Assembly: GCF_030160835.1 (NCBI RefSeq)
Contig: NZ_BSPC01000075.1
Location: 62,001 to 126,000, forward strand
Origin: Labrys miyagiensis
GTDB taxonomy: Bacteria > Pseudomonadota > Alphaproteobacteria > Rhizobiales > Labraceae
Direction: 5' to 3'
Length of the DNA stretch: 64,000 nucleotides
Shown here: positions 44,439 through 52,644 of the stretch, piece by piece
Position numbering within the stretch: position 1 is the stretch's first letter
How the letters are laid out: each line of letters opens with the position of its first letter
Translations under genes and position numbers: made by a program
The notes under the pieces: model-generated
Seen by the model: the letters and a program-made list of their open reading frames with translations, nothing else
Database searches by the model: none
Told to the model about the DNA's origin: nothing

Positions 44439-45620
44439 ATGGAAGAGATCGTCATCACCGGCTTTACGATCCTGAAGTCGGTCGGCGCGGGTGGCGCAAA
44501 CGATCCGGATGATATCGATACGATCCAGATCCTGCTCAATGGCATTAAGCCCGTGCAGGGCGGCGCCTTTCCGCCGCTCGCCGTGCTGGACGCGGCCGAC
44601 AACATCAACCGTGCCGAACTCGCTCGGATGATCGAGGCTATCCGTACGTTCCAGGAACTGCACTTTCAATTCGACGACGGGCGCGTCGACCCGGAAATGC
44701 GGACCATTCGCAAGCTGCGAGAGCTCTTCAGGCAGAAGCCTTCCCCCCTGGAGGCCGACGTCTTGTACATCGACGCCGTGCAGCCTTTCGACGGATTCGA
44801 CAGCCGAGCCTCTCCGCCCTGGACGTTGGTGGCGATGCCCAGGGCGAAGCAGCTGCGTGTCGAGAATTTGTTACCGACGGATACGATCGATGTTCCCGAT
44901 GGGTCGCCCTATATGGTCGACCGGGCCGGGGAGATCATCAGCCTGCGTGGCACGAACAACGGTAGCTCGACGCTTCAGATCACGCGGGCCGGACAATGGA
45001 TGGCGGATCTGCGCGTCGAGGTGGTCACCGCCAGGAGCTTCTCACTGTGCTTTCTTTATGTGAAGGGCCCTGGTCCGAACGAGGGCACCTCGCGCCAGCT
45101 TGGAGACGCCGCGGGCATGCTGGCCGGCGTGAACCGCGTCTATGGCGGCCAGGCGGGCGTCACCTTTACCTTTGGCGGCGAAGCGGAAATCAGCGCGATC
45201 AACGGCAAGGCGGTGGATTTCAGGCAGCGGACATTCCTGATCGCCGACAGTGCTCCCGCGGGAGGCCAGGTCCAGGTTTTCACCTGGGCGGACCTCACCG
45301 CCGAGGCCGCAACCCGAGCCGGCGCGGACTGCCACGCCTTCTTCGTCAAGGACGTGGAGCATTTCCCGCAGAGCGCCAAATGCACCAACTGCATCGGCGG
45401 CACGACCATGATCGGCACGGGGCCGGCCATCATCGAGGACTCCGCCTCGAACACCAACCGCTTCGTGCTGCTCGCCCATGAGCTGGGCCATTTCCTTGGC
45501 TATCCGGCGGAGCACAAATCCCCGTCGGAGTCGCTGATGTTCCCTCGCATCGGCGCCGGCATGAACCAGCTCAGGATCTTCGAGGAAGATTTTCGCAAGA
45601 TGACGAAGGTCGCAAAGTGA
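44439..45620 (+). CDS. Peptidoglycan-binding-like domain plus metzincin-type peptidase
   Basis: A 393-residue protein with three parts: an N-terminal domain (1-100) with SVGAGGANDPDDIDTIQILLN and DGRVDPEM, shared with the protein at 50405; a beta-rich Ig-like middle (about 125-200, ISLRGTNNGSSTLQIT); and a C-terminal zinc peptidase domain with HELGHFLGYPAEH at 347-359. The third His is two residues further away than in the metzincin consensus. A Met-turn-like SLMFPR follows. No signal peptide. A GTG at 44400 is an alternative start. Confidence 0.75.
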   Translation: MEEIVITGFTILKSVGAGGANDPDDIDTIQILLNGIKPVQGGAFPPLAVLDAADNINRAELARMIEAIRTFQELHFQFDDGRVDPEMRTIRKLRELFRQKPSPLEADVLYIDAVQPFDGFDSRASPPWTLVAMPRAKQLRVENLLPTDTIDVPDGSPYMVDRAGEIISLRGTNNGSSTLQITRAGQWMADLRVEVVTARSFSLCFLYVKGPGPNEGTSRQLGDAAGMLAGVNRVYGGQAGVTFTFGGEAEISAINGKAVDFRQRTFLIADSAPAGGQVQVFTWADLTAEAATRAGADCHAFFVKDVEHFPQSAKCTNCIGGTTMIGTGPAIIEDSASNTNRFVLLAHELGHFLGYPAEHKSPSESLMFPRIGAGMNQLRIFEEDFRKMTKVAK

Positions 45621-45661
45621 GCGAGGCCGGTCGCTAGGGCCTCGAAACTATGGCCGATGGG

Positions 45662-45726
45662 CGTCATTCCGGACGACCGTATCCTCACAAGCTTCGCTTG
45701 TGAGGATTTGCTCCAGCCGGAATGAC
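45662..45726. repeat. GTCATTCCGG palindromic repeat with inner hairpin
   Basis: Outer arms GTCATTCCGG and CCGGAATGAC enclose an inner hairpin ATCCTCACAAGC/GCTTGTGAGGAT. It lies between convergent genes. The rest of 45621-45956 shows nothing else. Confidence 0.8.
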
Positions 45727-45956
45727 GGCCCCAGCGATCCAACCTAATGCGATTATGCTCCAGGCGAGGCCGGCGATCGAGCGCTTTACGCGTTACGGCG
45801 TGATGCCGTTGGCGCGTTCGATCGCCGTCATTTCCTCGGCCGCGGTCAGGCCAGTGCCCTCTGTCTCAAATCAGGGGCGCAATTCGACAAATGCGGCGGC
45901 ATCGATCGGCTGCACTGTCACCGCACGTCAAACCGGAGCCGCAAACCCGCCGACGG

Positions 45957-46739
45957 CTACTCCGCGTCGATACGCTGGCCGATCAGGGCGATGGCCCTCT
46001 GGTAGACCGAGGCGTCGTTCCAGGCCTGGATGGCGCCGAAATTGGCTTCTCCCGGCTGATAGCCCCCGCCGGCGCTCCAGCCATGCGCCTTCAGGAAGTT
46101 GGCCGTCGATCTCAGCGCTCCCGCGGAGCTGTCCAGATTGCCGGCGCCGTATTGCAGGACATTCTTGGGCATGAACTGGGTCTGGCCGATTTCGCCATGC
46201 ATCGAGCTGCGCTCGCGCGGGGAGAGCGTGCCCTTGTCGACGAGCTTGAGCGCGGCATAGAGCTGGTCGGTGAAGAACGCCGGGCGCCGGCAGTCATAGG
46301 CGAGGGTGGCGACCGAGGACACCATGTCCTGGTTGCCGTGCACGGCACCGAAACCGGTCTCCATGCCCCAGATGGCGATGAGCGGGCCGGGCGGCACGCC
46401 ATAGCTCTGCTCGATCGAGGCGAACAGCGCGGCGTTGGACCTCTTCAAGCCCTTTCCGCGCGCGATGATGGTGGCCCCGCCGCGCTTGGCCATGAACTGA
46501 TCCAGCGACAGCTTGAAGCTCTTCAGGCCCCGATCGGCCCGGATGGTCGCCGTGGCGTAGTTCGCGCCCATCAGGGCGTCGATGCCCCGGGGCCCGATCC
46601 CGTTTGCCCGGGCCTCGTTGGCGAAACTCTGCTTCCAGGCGGCAAAGCCGGAGGCATCACGGCCGCATTGGGCGGCGGAAGCCCCCCCGGCGACAAAGGA
46701 AAGGGCCAGGGTGACCGCAGCAACGACCGCTATGCGCAT
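45957..46739 (-). CDS. Lytic murein transglycosylase (MltB-like, SLT_2 domain)
   Basis: A 260-residue exported protein with a signal peptide ending GGASA and a lysozyme-like lytic transglycosylase domain of the MltB type: FIAIWGMETGFG-type catalytic glutamate in IAIWGMETGFGAVHGN, the EIGQTQFMPKNVLQY signature and SAGALRSTANFLKAHGW. It cleaves glycan strands of peptidoglycan to 1,6-anhydromuropeptides in the periplasm. GGAGG is four bases before ATG 46739. It is shorter than E. coli MltB and lacks a lipobox. A broken duplicate of its 5' end lies at 57187-57312. Confidence 0.9.
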   Translation of the reverse strand: MRIAVVAAVTLALSFVAGGASAAQCGRDASGFAAWKQSFANEARANGIGPRGIDALMGANYATATIRADRGLKSFKLSLDQFMAKRGGATIIARGKGLKRSNAALFASIEQSYGVPPGPLIAIWGMETGFGAVHGNQDMVSSVATLAYDCRRPAFFTDQLYAALKLVDKGTLSPRERSSMHGEIGQTQFMPKNVLQYGAGNLDSSAGALRSTANFLKAHGWSAGGGYQPGEANFGAIQAWNDASVYQRAIALIGQRIDAE

Positions 46740-46929
46740 TTCGCCTCCAGAATGCAGACTCTCCCGTCCAGTTGAATACAACCTCGCTGATTCATCAAGT
46801 CAAACGCGTGAATTGGCTGTGCTTATTCCGCAGGAATCCTGGTTCGCAAGCGCTGCGAGCCGAGGCATCGGCCCTCGCTACGAAGCTGAGCCAGCGGATT
46901 TACACATCCAAGTATTGTCGCTGGAGACT

Positions 46930-46975
46930 CGACCATCCTTCCCCGACTTCGGGGAAGGATGACCCGCGCCCTTTC
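46930..46975. repeat. CCTTCCCCGAC-family repeat, single module
   Basis: CATCCTTCCCCGACTTCGGGG hairpin and the following GACCCGCGCC tail match the modules at 2611 and 26711. It is part of a mosaic of repeats filling 46785-47340. Confidence 0.75.
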
Positions 46976-47146
46976 CTGACGATACTGCGATGTATGAATT
47001 CGACAGCCGAAACCGAGGGAGGATTTTCCGCGCCCCATACCGATAATACAGAGATGTGTGAATGCCATGGACGAAGCTGAAAGTGGCGGGGAGGGGAGAG
47101 CCATCTGGCGCGACGAGCTGCATTGCCACCGCAATTCCCAAGCGTT

Positions 47147-47342
47147 CTCGTTCCTACGCCCTTTCCGGCTGGGTTGATTGGGAGACCGGGCGATGGCGGC
47201 TGCGGGGCAGCCGTGAAAGCAGGTTCATGGAAGATGCAGGCCACATTGTCGGTGCCAGCCGCCATCACCCCGTTCCGGTCGCCTCGCCCGCTGACAAGGC
47301 GCGCAAGGCCACCAGTTTTTCCGCCTTCTGAAGGGGGAGGCG
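47147..47342. repeat. ~195-base direct repeat (type 7), copy 1
   Basis: From TCTCGTTCCTACGCCCTTTC to TTTTTCCGCCTTCTGAAGG; a second copy in the same direction is at 53650-53860, clearly similar over the whole length with small indels. Both contain GGGCGATGGCGGCTGCGG and GACAAGGCGCGCAAGGCCAC. It replaces the 3' end of the small minus-strand frame that starts at 47520. Confidence 0.75.
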
Positions 47343-47520
47343 AGCCGGGAGCTTTGCTATAGGCGACATTGGGGTTCTCCGACTTCGGCGGTGCGAGACC
47401 CTGGACGAGCGGCCGCAGGTATTCGTAGCGGTCCTCAACGGCGATGTCGTGGCCCTCGAAGAATGCCTCTAGGGTTTTCTTAAGGGCGCGATAGATGCGC
47501 TCGTCGGTGTCGGTGGGCAT
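47343..47520 (-). pseudogene. 5' part of a small gene cut by a repeat
   Basis: The minus-strand frame from 47520 encodes DERIYRALKKTLEAFFEGHD and RYEYLRPLVQGL, a charged helical protein-like sequence. After about 58 codons it runs into the type 7 repeat and continues as low-quality repeat-derived sequence to 46900. The natural 3' end seems lost. No clear ribosome-binding site. Family unknown. Confidence 0.4.
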
Positions 47521-47563
47521 ATTCTTATCGTCAGACGACTTGCTCGTTTCTCGAACAGATCCT

Positions 47564-47670
47564 TTAGAGCGTTTTACTTTCAGATCGGATCACCAGGAAT
47601 CGCAAAACGCTTTTTGATACCAGTAAGTTAGTCTCGAAACCCGCTTCTGCCTGAACGCAGTTTGCTCTAG
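47564..47670. repeat. Intergenic repeat type 2, copy 3 (inverted)
   Basis: Reverse-oriented copy from TTTAGAGCGTTTTACTTTC to CAGTTTGCTCTAG, about 105 bases, related to 25964-26068. Confidence 0.85.
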
Positions 47671-47772
47671 TTGGAAAAGGCAAATCGTCCTGGTCAAATA
47701 TCTTCCATCAAATATTTTCCTAACCCGCCAGCATCCAAGCGACGCGCGTGACATTTGCAAGGGAACATGACA

Positions 47773-47961
47773 ATGGCTGATTTTCTAGAGGACGCCAAAA
47801 AACTCATTGAGGAACGCCAAACGGACAGACTTCTAGCTTCCCGGATGGGCAAGGCCAGCGCTATCACGGCTGCGAACGAAATCAGCGACGAACTGACCTT
47901 GATCCGTGCGTTGCTTCAGGAGGTTCTGGAGGAACTTCGAAGCGGCAATCGGTCGAAATAA
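47773..47961 (+). CDS. Small helical protein of unknown function
   Basis: A 62-residue protein beginning ADFLEDAKKLIEERQ, predicted to be a two-helix or coiled-coil protein (DELTLIRALLQEVLEELRS). AAGGGA lies eight bases before ATG 47773; ATG 47767 and TTG 47755 are alternatives. It stands alone. No family recognised. Confidence 0.6.
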   Translation: MADFLEDAKKLIEERQTDRLLASRMGKASAITAANEISDELTLIRALLQEVLEELRSGNRSK

Positions 47962-48118
47962 GACGAAACCAATCACCTAAGCCATCACGAATCGAATGTC
48001 CGTGGTGAAGTTGAAAGGCCCCCTGGAGGCCTTTTGACGCGAAGCGGAGGCGCTCAATCGTGATGGACCCACGCGAAGCGGGCGTCGGCTCGATCCTCGG
48101 CCCGCGCAACGAGGGCGT

Positions 48119-48577
48119 TCACAGTCGCCCGCCGTCCTTGCGGCTGTAGTGGACGCCGTCCTCGTCGGCGACGACGAAGAGATCAACGTCGGAAAAGTGC
48201 GCTTGTTCGCGCGCCGTGCGCGTTCCGATCTCGAGATAGACGGCATCGCTGTTGGAGCGATTGACCAGATGGTGGCCGTTGGCAACGCCCGCCTTGAAGC
48301 CGGCCGCGTCGCCCGACCGCAGCACGGTCTCGCCTTCGTCCTCGATCAGTGTCAGCTCGCCTTCGATGAGAAAGACGAACTCGTCCTGGTTCTCGTGCCA
48401 ATGGCGCAGCGAGGAGAAAGCGCCGGGCTTGAGCATCGTCAGGTTGACGCCGAACTGAGTCAGGCCGGCTTCATCGCCGAGACGCTTACGCGAACGACCG
48501 GCGACCAGCTTGTCGTGCGGCGGTGGATAGCCGCCGCGCGCGACGAACGGCAGTGCGCTGACGTCGATCTTCGGCAT
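48119..48577 (-). CDS. Cupin domain protein
   Basis: A 152-residue single-domain cupin. Motif 1 is RHWHENQDEFVFLIEGELTL with the metal ligands His, His and Glu; motif 2 lies in DAAGFKAGVANGHHLVNRS with its histidine. It resembles the small cupins often annotated as transcriptional-regulator-like or sugar-binding, and the activity is unknown. It is not in an operon. The 48578-49101 gap upstream contains only a fragment of repeat type 1 (about 48690-48725). Confidence 0.85.
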   Translation of the reverse strand: MPKIDVSALPFVARGGYPPPHDKLVAGRSRKRLGDEAGLTQFGVNLTMLKPGAFSSLRHWHENQDEFVFLIEGELTLIEDEGETVLRSGDAAGFKAGVANGHHLVNRSNSDAVYLEIGTRTAREQAHFSDVDLFVVADEDGVHYSRKDGGRL

Positions 48578-49101
48578 GGTCTCACATCCTTTTGATCACG
48601 GTGGCGGTTCCCTTGGCGCAGACTCGTACGCCAGGAGTCTGCTGTGAATCCTGAGGGGACTTCAACCGTCAAACCTGATCCACCAGGGCAAAGCGCATTT
48701 ACGCGCAAACGCCGTTGTGCTCCAGCAGGCCGCAGCGCGTGCCCGAAAGCCCTGATCACGCCGGGTCCTCATTCTCAGGGATCCGCGCATTGCGGAGGCC
48801 CGGCTGGGGTTGGGGGCTAGGGGTGCCGGGCCTCCTGCTTCCCGGGCATCGGCATGATCGGGAAGCGCAACGCCATTCACGCACTGTCCGAATTAGCGGA
48901 GCATTAGGACTCCTGCATCGGGCCCTGTGCGTGTGCAGGCCGATTGATCAAACCCCTTTAGTGGTAGCCCGGTGAAGAGAAGTGGCATAGTTTTCGTTTA
49001 GCCCGGGGCGGACCACAACTATTTGATAAAGGCAAGAGGTATTGATTGGGGCAGACCTCTGGGCCAAATGTGATTGTCACAGCCAGTCTTGGGAGAGGAC
49101 A

Positions 49102-49389
49102 ATGCCCTGGGTTTACCGATACGAGTTTGTCGACCCAGGCAGCAGTATTGTGGAAGTCTCTCCCATCATGCGGACACGCGAGAGCATCCTGCAGATTGGC
49201 GGATCCGTCATCGAGGACTCCGCCACTGAAGTCGATGACGGCGAACTTTTCCCTCGTGGCGTCCATCTTGATATTACGCCGGCGTCGATCGATCAGGGCC
49301 CGAGCGCGCCCAGTCTCCCTAGCCACAACAGGAGCAGGGCCTTCGGGAGGAGGAGCGCACTGCCGGTGGCGCGAAGAGCGAAAAAATGA
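49102..49389 (+). CDS. Small protein of unknown function
   Basis: A 95-residue protein beginning PWVYRYEFVDPGSSIVEVSP, with a GGGAGAGG ribosome-binding site directly upstream. An acidic centre (EDSATEVDDGELFPRG) is followed by a basic tail (RRSALPVARRAKK). No signal peptide, membrane segment or known domain is seen. It lies in the accessory region among small unknown genes. Confidence 0.5.
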   Translation: MPWVYRYEFVDPGSSIVEVSPIMRTRESILQIGGSVIEDSATEVDDGELFPRGVHLDITPASIDQGPSAPSLPSHNRSRAFGRRSALPVARRAKK

Positions 49390-49568
49390 GCTTCCCAAAG
49401 GAAGACGTCAGAGTGTTTGCTGGGGCGTCGAAACCAAGTCGTTTCCAACGCACTGTTATTTTATGATTTTCTATTTTCAGATGGCGGATGATTTCTCCGC
49501 CATACCGGCAAAATCACACCCTGACTCTCTCCATTCCCGGAACAGAGGATGAGCAATATCCACGGCAG

Positions 49569-49740
49569 TCAGTCGCCGTCGGTATCGTCCAGGTCATTGT
49601 CCGCACTCTGCCAGCCCGCATCCCAGCGCCGATAATCGCCCGGGTCAGCTTCTGGATCGTACGGATTTGCGTCCTCCGAATATCCCTTCCAGCGAGCATT
49701 TTCGCCTTCGCTGAAGGCATCGTGTGATGCTTGCTCCATC
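49569..49740 (-). pseudogene. Ribosome modulation factor/CrpP-like gene with one-base frameshift
   Basis: From ATG 49740, with AGGAGG just upstream, the minus strand encodes a protein starting HDAFSEGENARWKGY. After a one-base shift in the following TTT run it continues SEDANPYDP and RRWDAGWQSAD to a TGA at 49569. The joined 56-residue product has the AFxEGxxAxxxGxxxxxNPY ... WxxGW pattern of RMF/CrpP-like proteins, which bind ribosomes in stationary phase or act in stress resistance. As written, the frame stops after about 33 codons, so the gene is broken or the base is a sequencing error. Confidence 0.6.
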
Positions 49741-49928
49741 TCGCCTCCTTTTCAGGTCATTTGCGAGGTGCATCACAACTCTTGACGAGCCCTGCATGTT
49801 CCCGGCCATCGGCGGATAGGCATGGCCGCGGTGAGCGCGGCCGGTGCGTTCCGCGACGCGTGCGATAGGGCACTTCGCAGCTGTGTCACGCTGGCCCTTT
49901 ATGTTGCAATTACAACATGGGGGATTCG

Positions 49929-50303
49929 ATGTCAGACAATCTGGATGGGACCTACGCCATAATAGCGACCTCGTTGACGGGCTGCTTGGCCGGCAGATGT
50001 GTTGTCTACCACGGGCAACTCGAAGGAGACGACTTCGAGGGAGGACGTTACAGGGGCGATGTGAGCCTTCGGGACGAAATGATTGAGCTCAACCTCACCA
50101 TGGAGGGGCCGGTCGTCCCGTCGAAAGCTTGCGATAGAAAAGCCCGTCAATTGCTTCGGCTGAGAGAAACCATTTCGGCGACAGAATGGGGTGGGGGCAG
50201 TTCCATCTTCCTCAAGGGCTCCGGCACATGGCTTATCATGCGTCGGATTTCCGACGCAGCAGGTGTTGACCATCGCGAAGAAGTGAGCCGTCGCGCGGCG
50301 TAG
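49929..50303 (+). CDS. GrlR-like small beta-barrel protein (tentative)
   Basis: A 124-residue protein starting SDNLDGTYAIIATSLTG. The order of strands (GCLAGRCVVYHGQLEGDDFEGGRYRGDV, then MIELNLTMEGP) resembles GrlR-type proteins, short lipocalin-like folds known as type III secretion regulators and also found widely without such systems. GGGGGA lies before ATG 49929; ATG 49917 is the alternative. No secretion genes are nearby, so a regulatory role is not implied. Confidence 0.5.
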   Translation: MSDNLDGTYAIIATSLTGCLAGRCVVYHGQLEGDDFEGGRYRGDVSLRDEMIELNLTMEGPVVPSKACDRKARQLLRLRETISATEWGGGSSIFLKGSGTWLIMRRISDAAGVDHREEVSRRAA

Positions 50304-50404
50304 GCTGCATTCGCCCACTGGAGCAAGGCAAGTTTAAGCGTAGACTAGTGGAGCATCGAGTTTTCCGTGGCGCACCCTCGTTCGGGCCAATCGGAGTGCC
50401 GTCA

Positions 50405-50905
50405 ATGCATCCAGAATTTGCAGAAACGACGGATGGCAGGAAAATATTCTATTGGAACCTTGACGGAGCCGTTGGCCTCAACGGCAAGAACAGTTTCGAC
50501 GATGTGCTCTTTGTTCAGTGGTGCATGTACAAAGCATCGAAATGGCCTGGGATCGATCACCTGGCGCAAATCGAAGATTTCGATACCAAGGGCAAGACCC
50601 TCAGAGGTGCTTTTGCGAGAGTAAACATCAACGGTCGCTGCAGTGGCTTGAAAGACGATCCCTTATTGGACCAGATAAACCTTCTGCAAGCTCTGACACA
50701 GGGACCCATGGATGGACGTGTGAATCCGATCCAAGGCTCAGCAAGATATACTGGACTTGGTGGAATTCGATATGTCTACCTGGTCATATGGCTGAATAAT
50801 ATTTTGAAGCAAGTCCATCCCAAAGAGTACCCGCGGCTTGATCTGATGCCTGAATTCGCTTTTCAGCTCGGTCCACAAGTCAAGCCGGTATTCTGGGAGG
50901 ACTGA
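50405..50905 (+). CDS. Stand-alone peptidoglycan-binding-like domain protein
   Basis: A 166-residue protein sharing the N-terminal domain of the peptidase at 44439. GLNGKNSFDDVLFVQWCMYK aligns with GAGGANDPDDIDTIQILLN, and the later QINLLQAL ... DGRVNPIQ aligns with AIRTFQELHF ... DGRVDPEM. A helical extension follows (YVYLVIWLNNILKQVHP). No enzyme domain or signal peptide. It may be a binding adaptor or an immunity or specificity partner of the peptidases, but that is inference. Base composition is AT-richer than its neighbours. A GTG at 50348 is an alternative start. Confidence 0.6.
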   Translation: MHPEFAETTDGRKIFYWNLDGAVGLNGKNSFDDVLFVQWCMYKASKWPGIDHLAQIEDFDTKGKTLRGAFARVNINGRCSGLKDDPLLDQINLLQALTQGPMDGRVNPIQGSARYTGLGGIRYVYLVIWLNNILKQVHPKEYPRLDLMPEFAFQLGPQVKPVFWED

Positions 50906-50938
50906 AAACGCGCCATGCCGATCGTCGATCATGGCGCA

Positions 50939-50970
50939 AGCCCGGTTGGCCTCCATTCTCCAACCGGGCT
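50939..50970. terminator. Bidirectional hairpin between convergent genes
   Basis: AGCCCGGTTGG and CCAACCGGGCT form an 11-base stem with a 10-base loop between two convergent genes. A second hairpin (CGCCATG/CATGGCG) lies just before it at about 50911-50936. Together they probably stop transcription from both sides. Confidence 0.7.
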
Positions 50971-50993
50971 GCGTCAGGCTGGGCTCCCTGGCA

Positions 50994-51287
50994 TCACACC
51001 ATCTTGGCAATGATGTCCTTCATCTGGTTGGCGTCGAAGGCCGTCAGTGTCTGGCTACGGATATTGCCAAGGGCGGCAACCGAGAGGTTTAGCGCCACCA
51101 CCGCCGGGTTGTCTCCGGCCTCCGCGACGATGACCAGATCGTACTGGCCAAGCGTCCAGAGCAGCGTATGGATTTTCACGCCGCTCTTCTCGGCCATGGC
51201 CCTGAACGCTTCGGCGCGCTTGACCGTGTCCTTCACCGCCCTGGCGCCCTGGTCCGTGAAATGCACAAGAGTCACGAAATATGCCAT
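50994..51287 (-). CDS. GYD domain-containing protein
   Basis: A 97-residue protein of the GYD family, with AYFVTLVHFTDQGARAVKDT at the start, the namesake region as LGQYDLVIVAEAGD (here GQYD rather than GRYD) and a TLTAFDANQMKDII ending. The family adopts a ferredoxin-like fold and has no established role. GGAGG is five bases before the ATG at 51287. Longer in-frame starts to 51350 are not family-like. Confidence 0.88.
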   Translation of the reverse strand: MAYFVTLVHFTDQGARAVKDTVKRAEAFRAMAEKSGVKIHTLLWTLGQYDLVIVAEAGDNPAVVALNLSVAALGNIRSQTLTAFDANQMKDIIAKMV

Positions 51288-51470
51288 TTCGACCTCCATT
51301 GTTGAGGAGGCGTACGGGCGCTTCCGGCGCATCCGCCGTTTCTCCCGCAACTTTTATAGCATCTGGTAGGGGAGATTTGAAATGACAGGGCGGGCGAGGC
51401 TAGCCATGGCGGGAGGACAGTCCGCACATCAGTCGCTATTGAGTGTCCCATCACCGTTATTCAACGCTCG

Positions 51471-52304
51471 CTATCGCGACACGCCGGGCAGATCGAGTGC
51501 CTGGAACTGTCGGGACCAACTCGTAAGGCTATGCCCGCGTGGAAAGGCGGTGAACGCAGGCCCGTGGATATCCATCACCGATCCGATCGGCTGCGTCTGG
51601 ATGCCGACTCGGATGGGCACGCCCCACAGGCTGGCGAGCTTGCCCAACATCGTCCGCGTCTGGGGCCGGGCGCCAAGCGTGCAGCCCAAATGCTCGGCAA
51701 AGCCGAACGGTGCGAAAATCAAGCTCAGCGGCTGGATCATGCCGTTGACCTTGTCGAAATTCTTCGCACTGACGTAGCTGTAGATCTCCTCCGCGATAAC
51801 GGCATATTCCTGCCGCGCGGCGCGATTGCCTTCACGCAGATGAACGACATCGCCAACCGATACGGTCAGCCATTCGCCGAGATTTCCGTGTCCGTCGAGG
51901 CGCAGCGCCGCGACCCGGCCGGGCTGTGCGCGTGATTGCACGGCCAGCACCATTTGCGCCAGGCCGTTGCACATGCCGCCCAGCAGGATGGGGTCGTCGA
52001 AATTGCGCCTGAACTCGTCAACGTCAGCCTGCAATTTGGGATCGCCAAGGTCGACCGAGGTGATGACGCTCAGGTCGACATCCGCCAGCAGCCGCTGGAT
52101 CAGCGCTGATGTCGCAGCGCCGCCGCTCGTATCGCCGACGCCGATCATCTTGCTCGCCGCCACGACGGCGGCCCGCGTGTTGCGGCCATACGCACCATCG
52201 ACCGTCAGCCGCCTGCCGTCCGCGCCGGCGCTGCCGTGGCTGTTGAGCACGACCTGAAGCAGTGTGACGCGCGGGCTATGTTCCCCCAGCCGGACATTGA
52301 ACAT
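51471..52304 (-). CDS. Peptidoglycan-binding domain plus predicted caspase-fold hydrolase
   Basis: A 277-residue protein. Residues 1-75 resemble a PG_binding_1 domain (RLGEHSPRVTLLQVVLN ... VDGAYGRNTRAAVVA). Residues 85-277 contain a strand ending LRLDGHGNLGEW (His139) and later HLGCTLGA (Cys208), followed by a helix and GVPIRVGI. This His-Gly ... Gly-Cys layout is that of caspase-fold (clan CD) domains such as DUF4347 and C80, so a His/Cys dyad is inferred. No signal peptide is visible. It belongs with the peptidoglycan-binding-type peptidases nearby. Confidence 0.6.
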   Translation of the reverse strand: MFNVRLGEHSPRVTLLQVVLNSHGSAGADGRRLTVDGAYGRNTRAAVVAASKMIGVGDTSGGAATSALIQRLLADVDLSVITSVDLGDPKLQADVDEFRRNFDDPILLGGMCNGLAQMVLAVQSRAQPGRVAALRLDGHGNLGEWLTVSVGDVVHLREGNRAARQEYAVIAEEIYSYVSAKNFDKVNGMIQPLSLIFAPFGFAEHLGCTLGARPQTRTMLGKLASLWGVPIRVGIQTQPIGSVMDIHGPAFTAFPRGHSLTSWSRQFQALDLPGVSR

Positions 52305-52644
52305 CGTCGCAAATCCCCATGGAGGTACGCCTGACCTGGAAGCAGGGCTGTCGGGCTCTTCGAAGCCGACCGGTCCGCACGTTACGATCCAGGCGTGAAA
52401 CGGTCGTGATGATCAAGTCCCGCCGACTGTTTCCCCTCAATGAAGGATGCGCCCGCCGAAGGCTCGCGATACATTCGATTTGAGCGGCATCTCGCCAATG
52501 ACGGGCCGCCTTGAAGTACCCCTTTCAATATTGGCCGCGGTGAGCAAGCGCCAGCACGCGTTTGTCGAGGCCCTCGGAAATCCGAGCCTCTCAACCGATG
52601 CCGGCAAGGTTGTTCTCAACACCAGGACAAAGCGAAGTAGCGCC
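52305..52644. other. Gap upstream of the metzincin gene
   Basis: The frame of the downstream metzincin stays open back to 52447, so up to 66 extra residues are possible, but they have no similarity to the paralogue at 43195. Otherwise this stretch should hold divergent promoters; no repeat is seen. Confidence 0.4.

Noticed and set aside
46823-47141. Several overlapping minus-strand frames of 80-100 codons
   Set aside because: They are made of palindromic repeat DNA and share no protein-like features.
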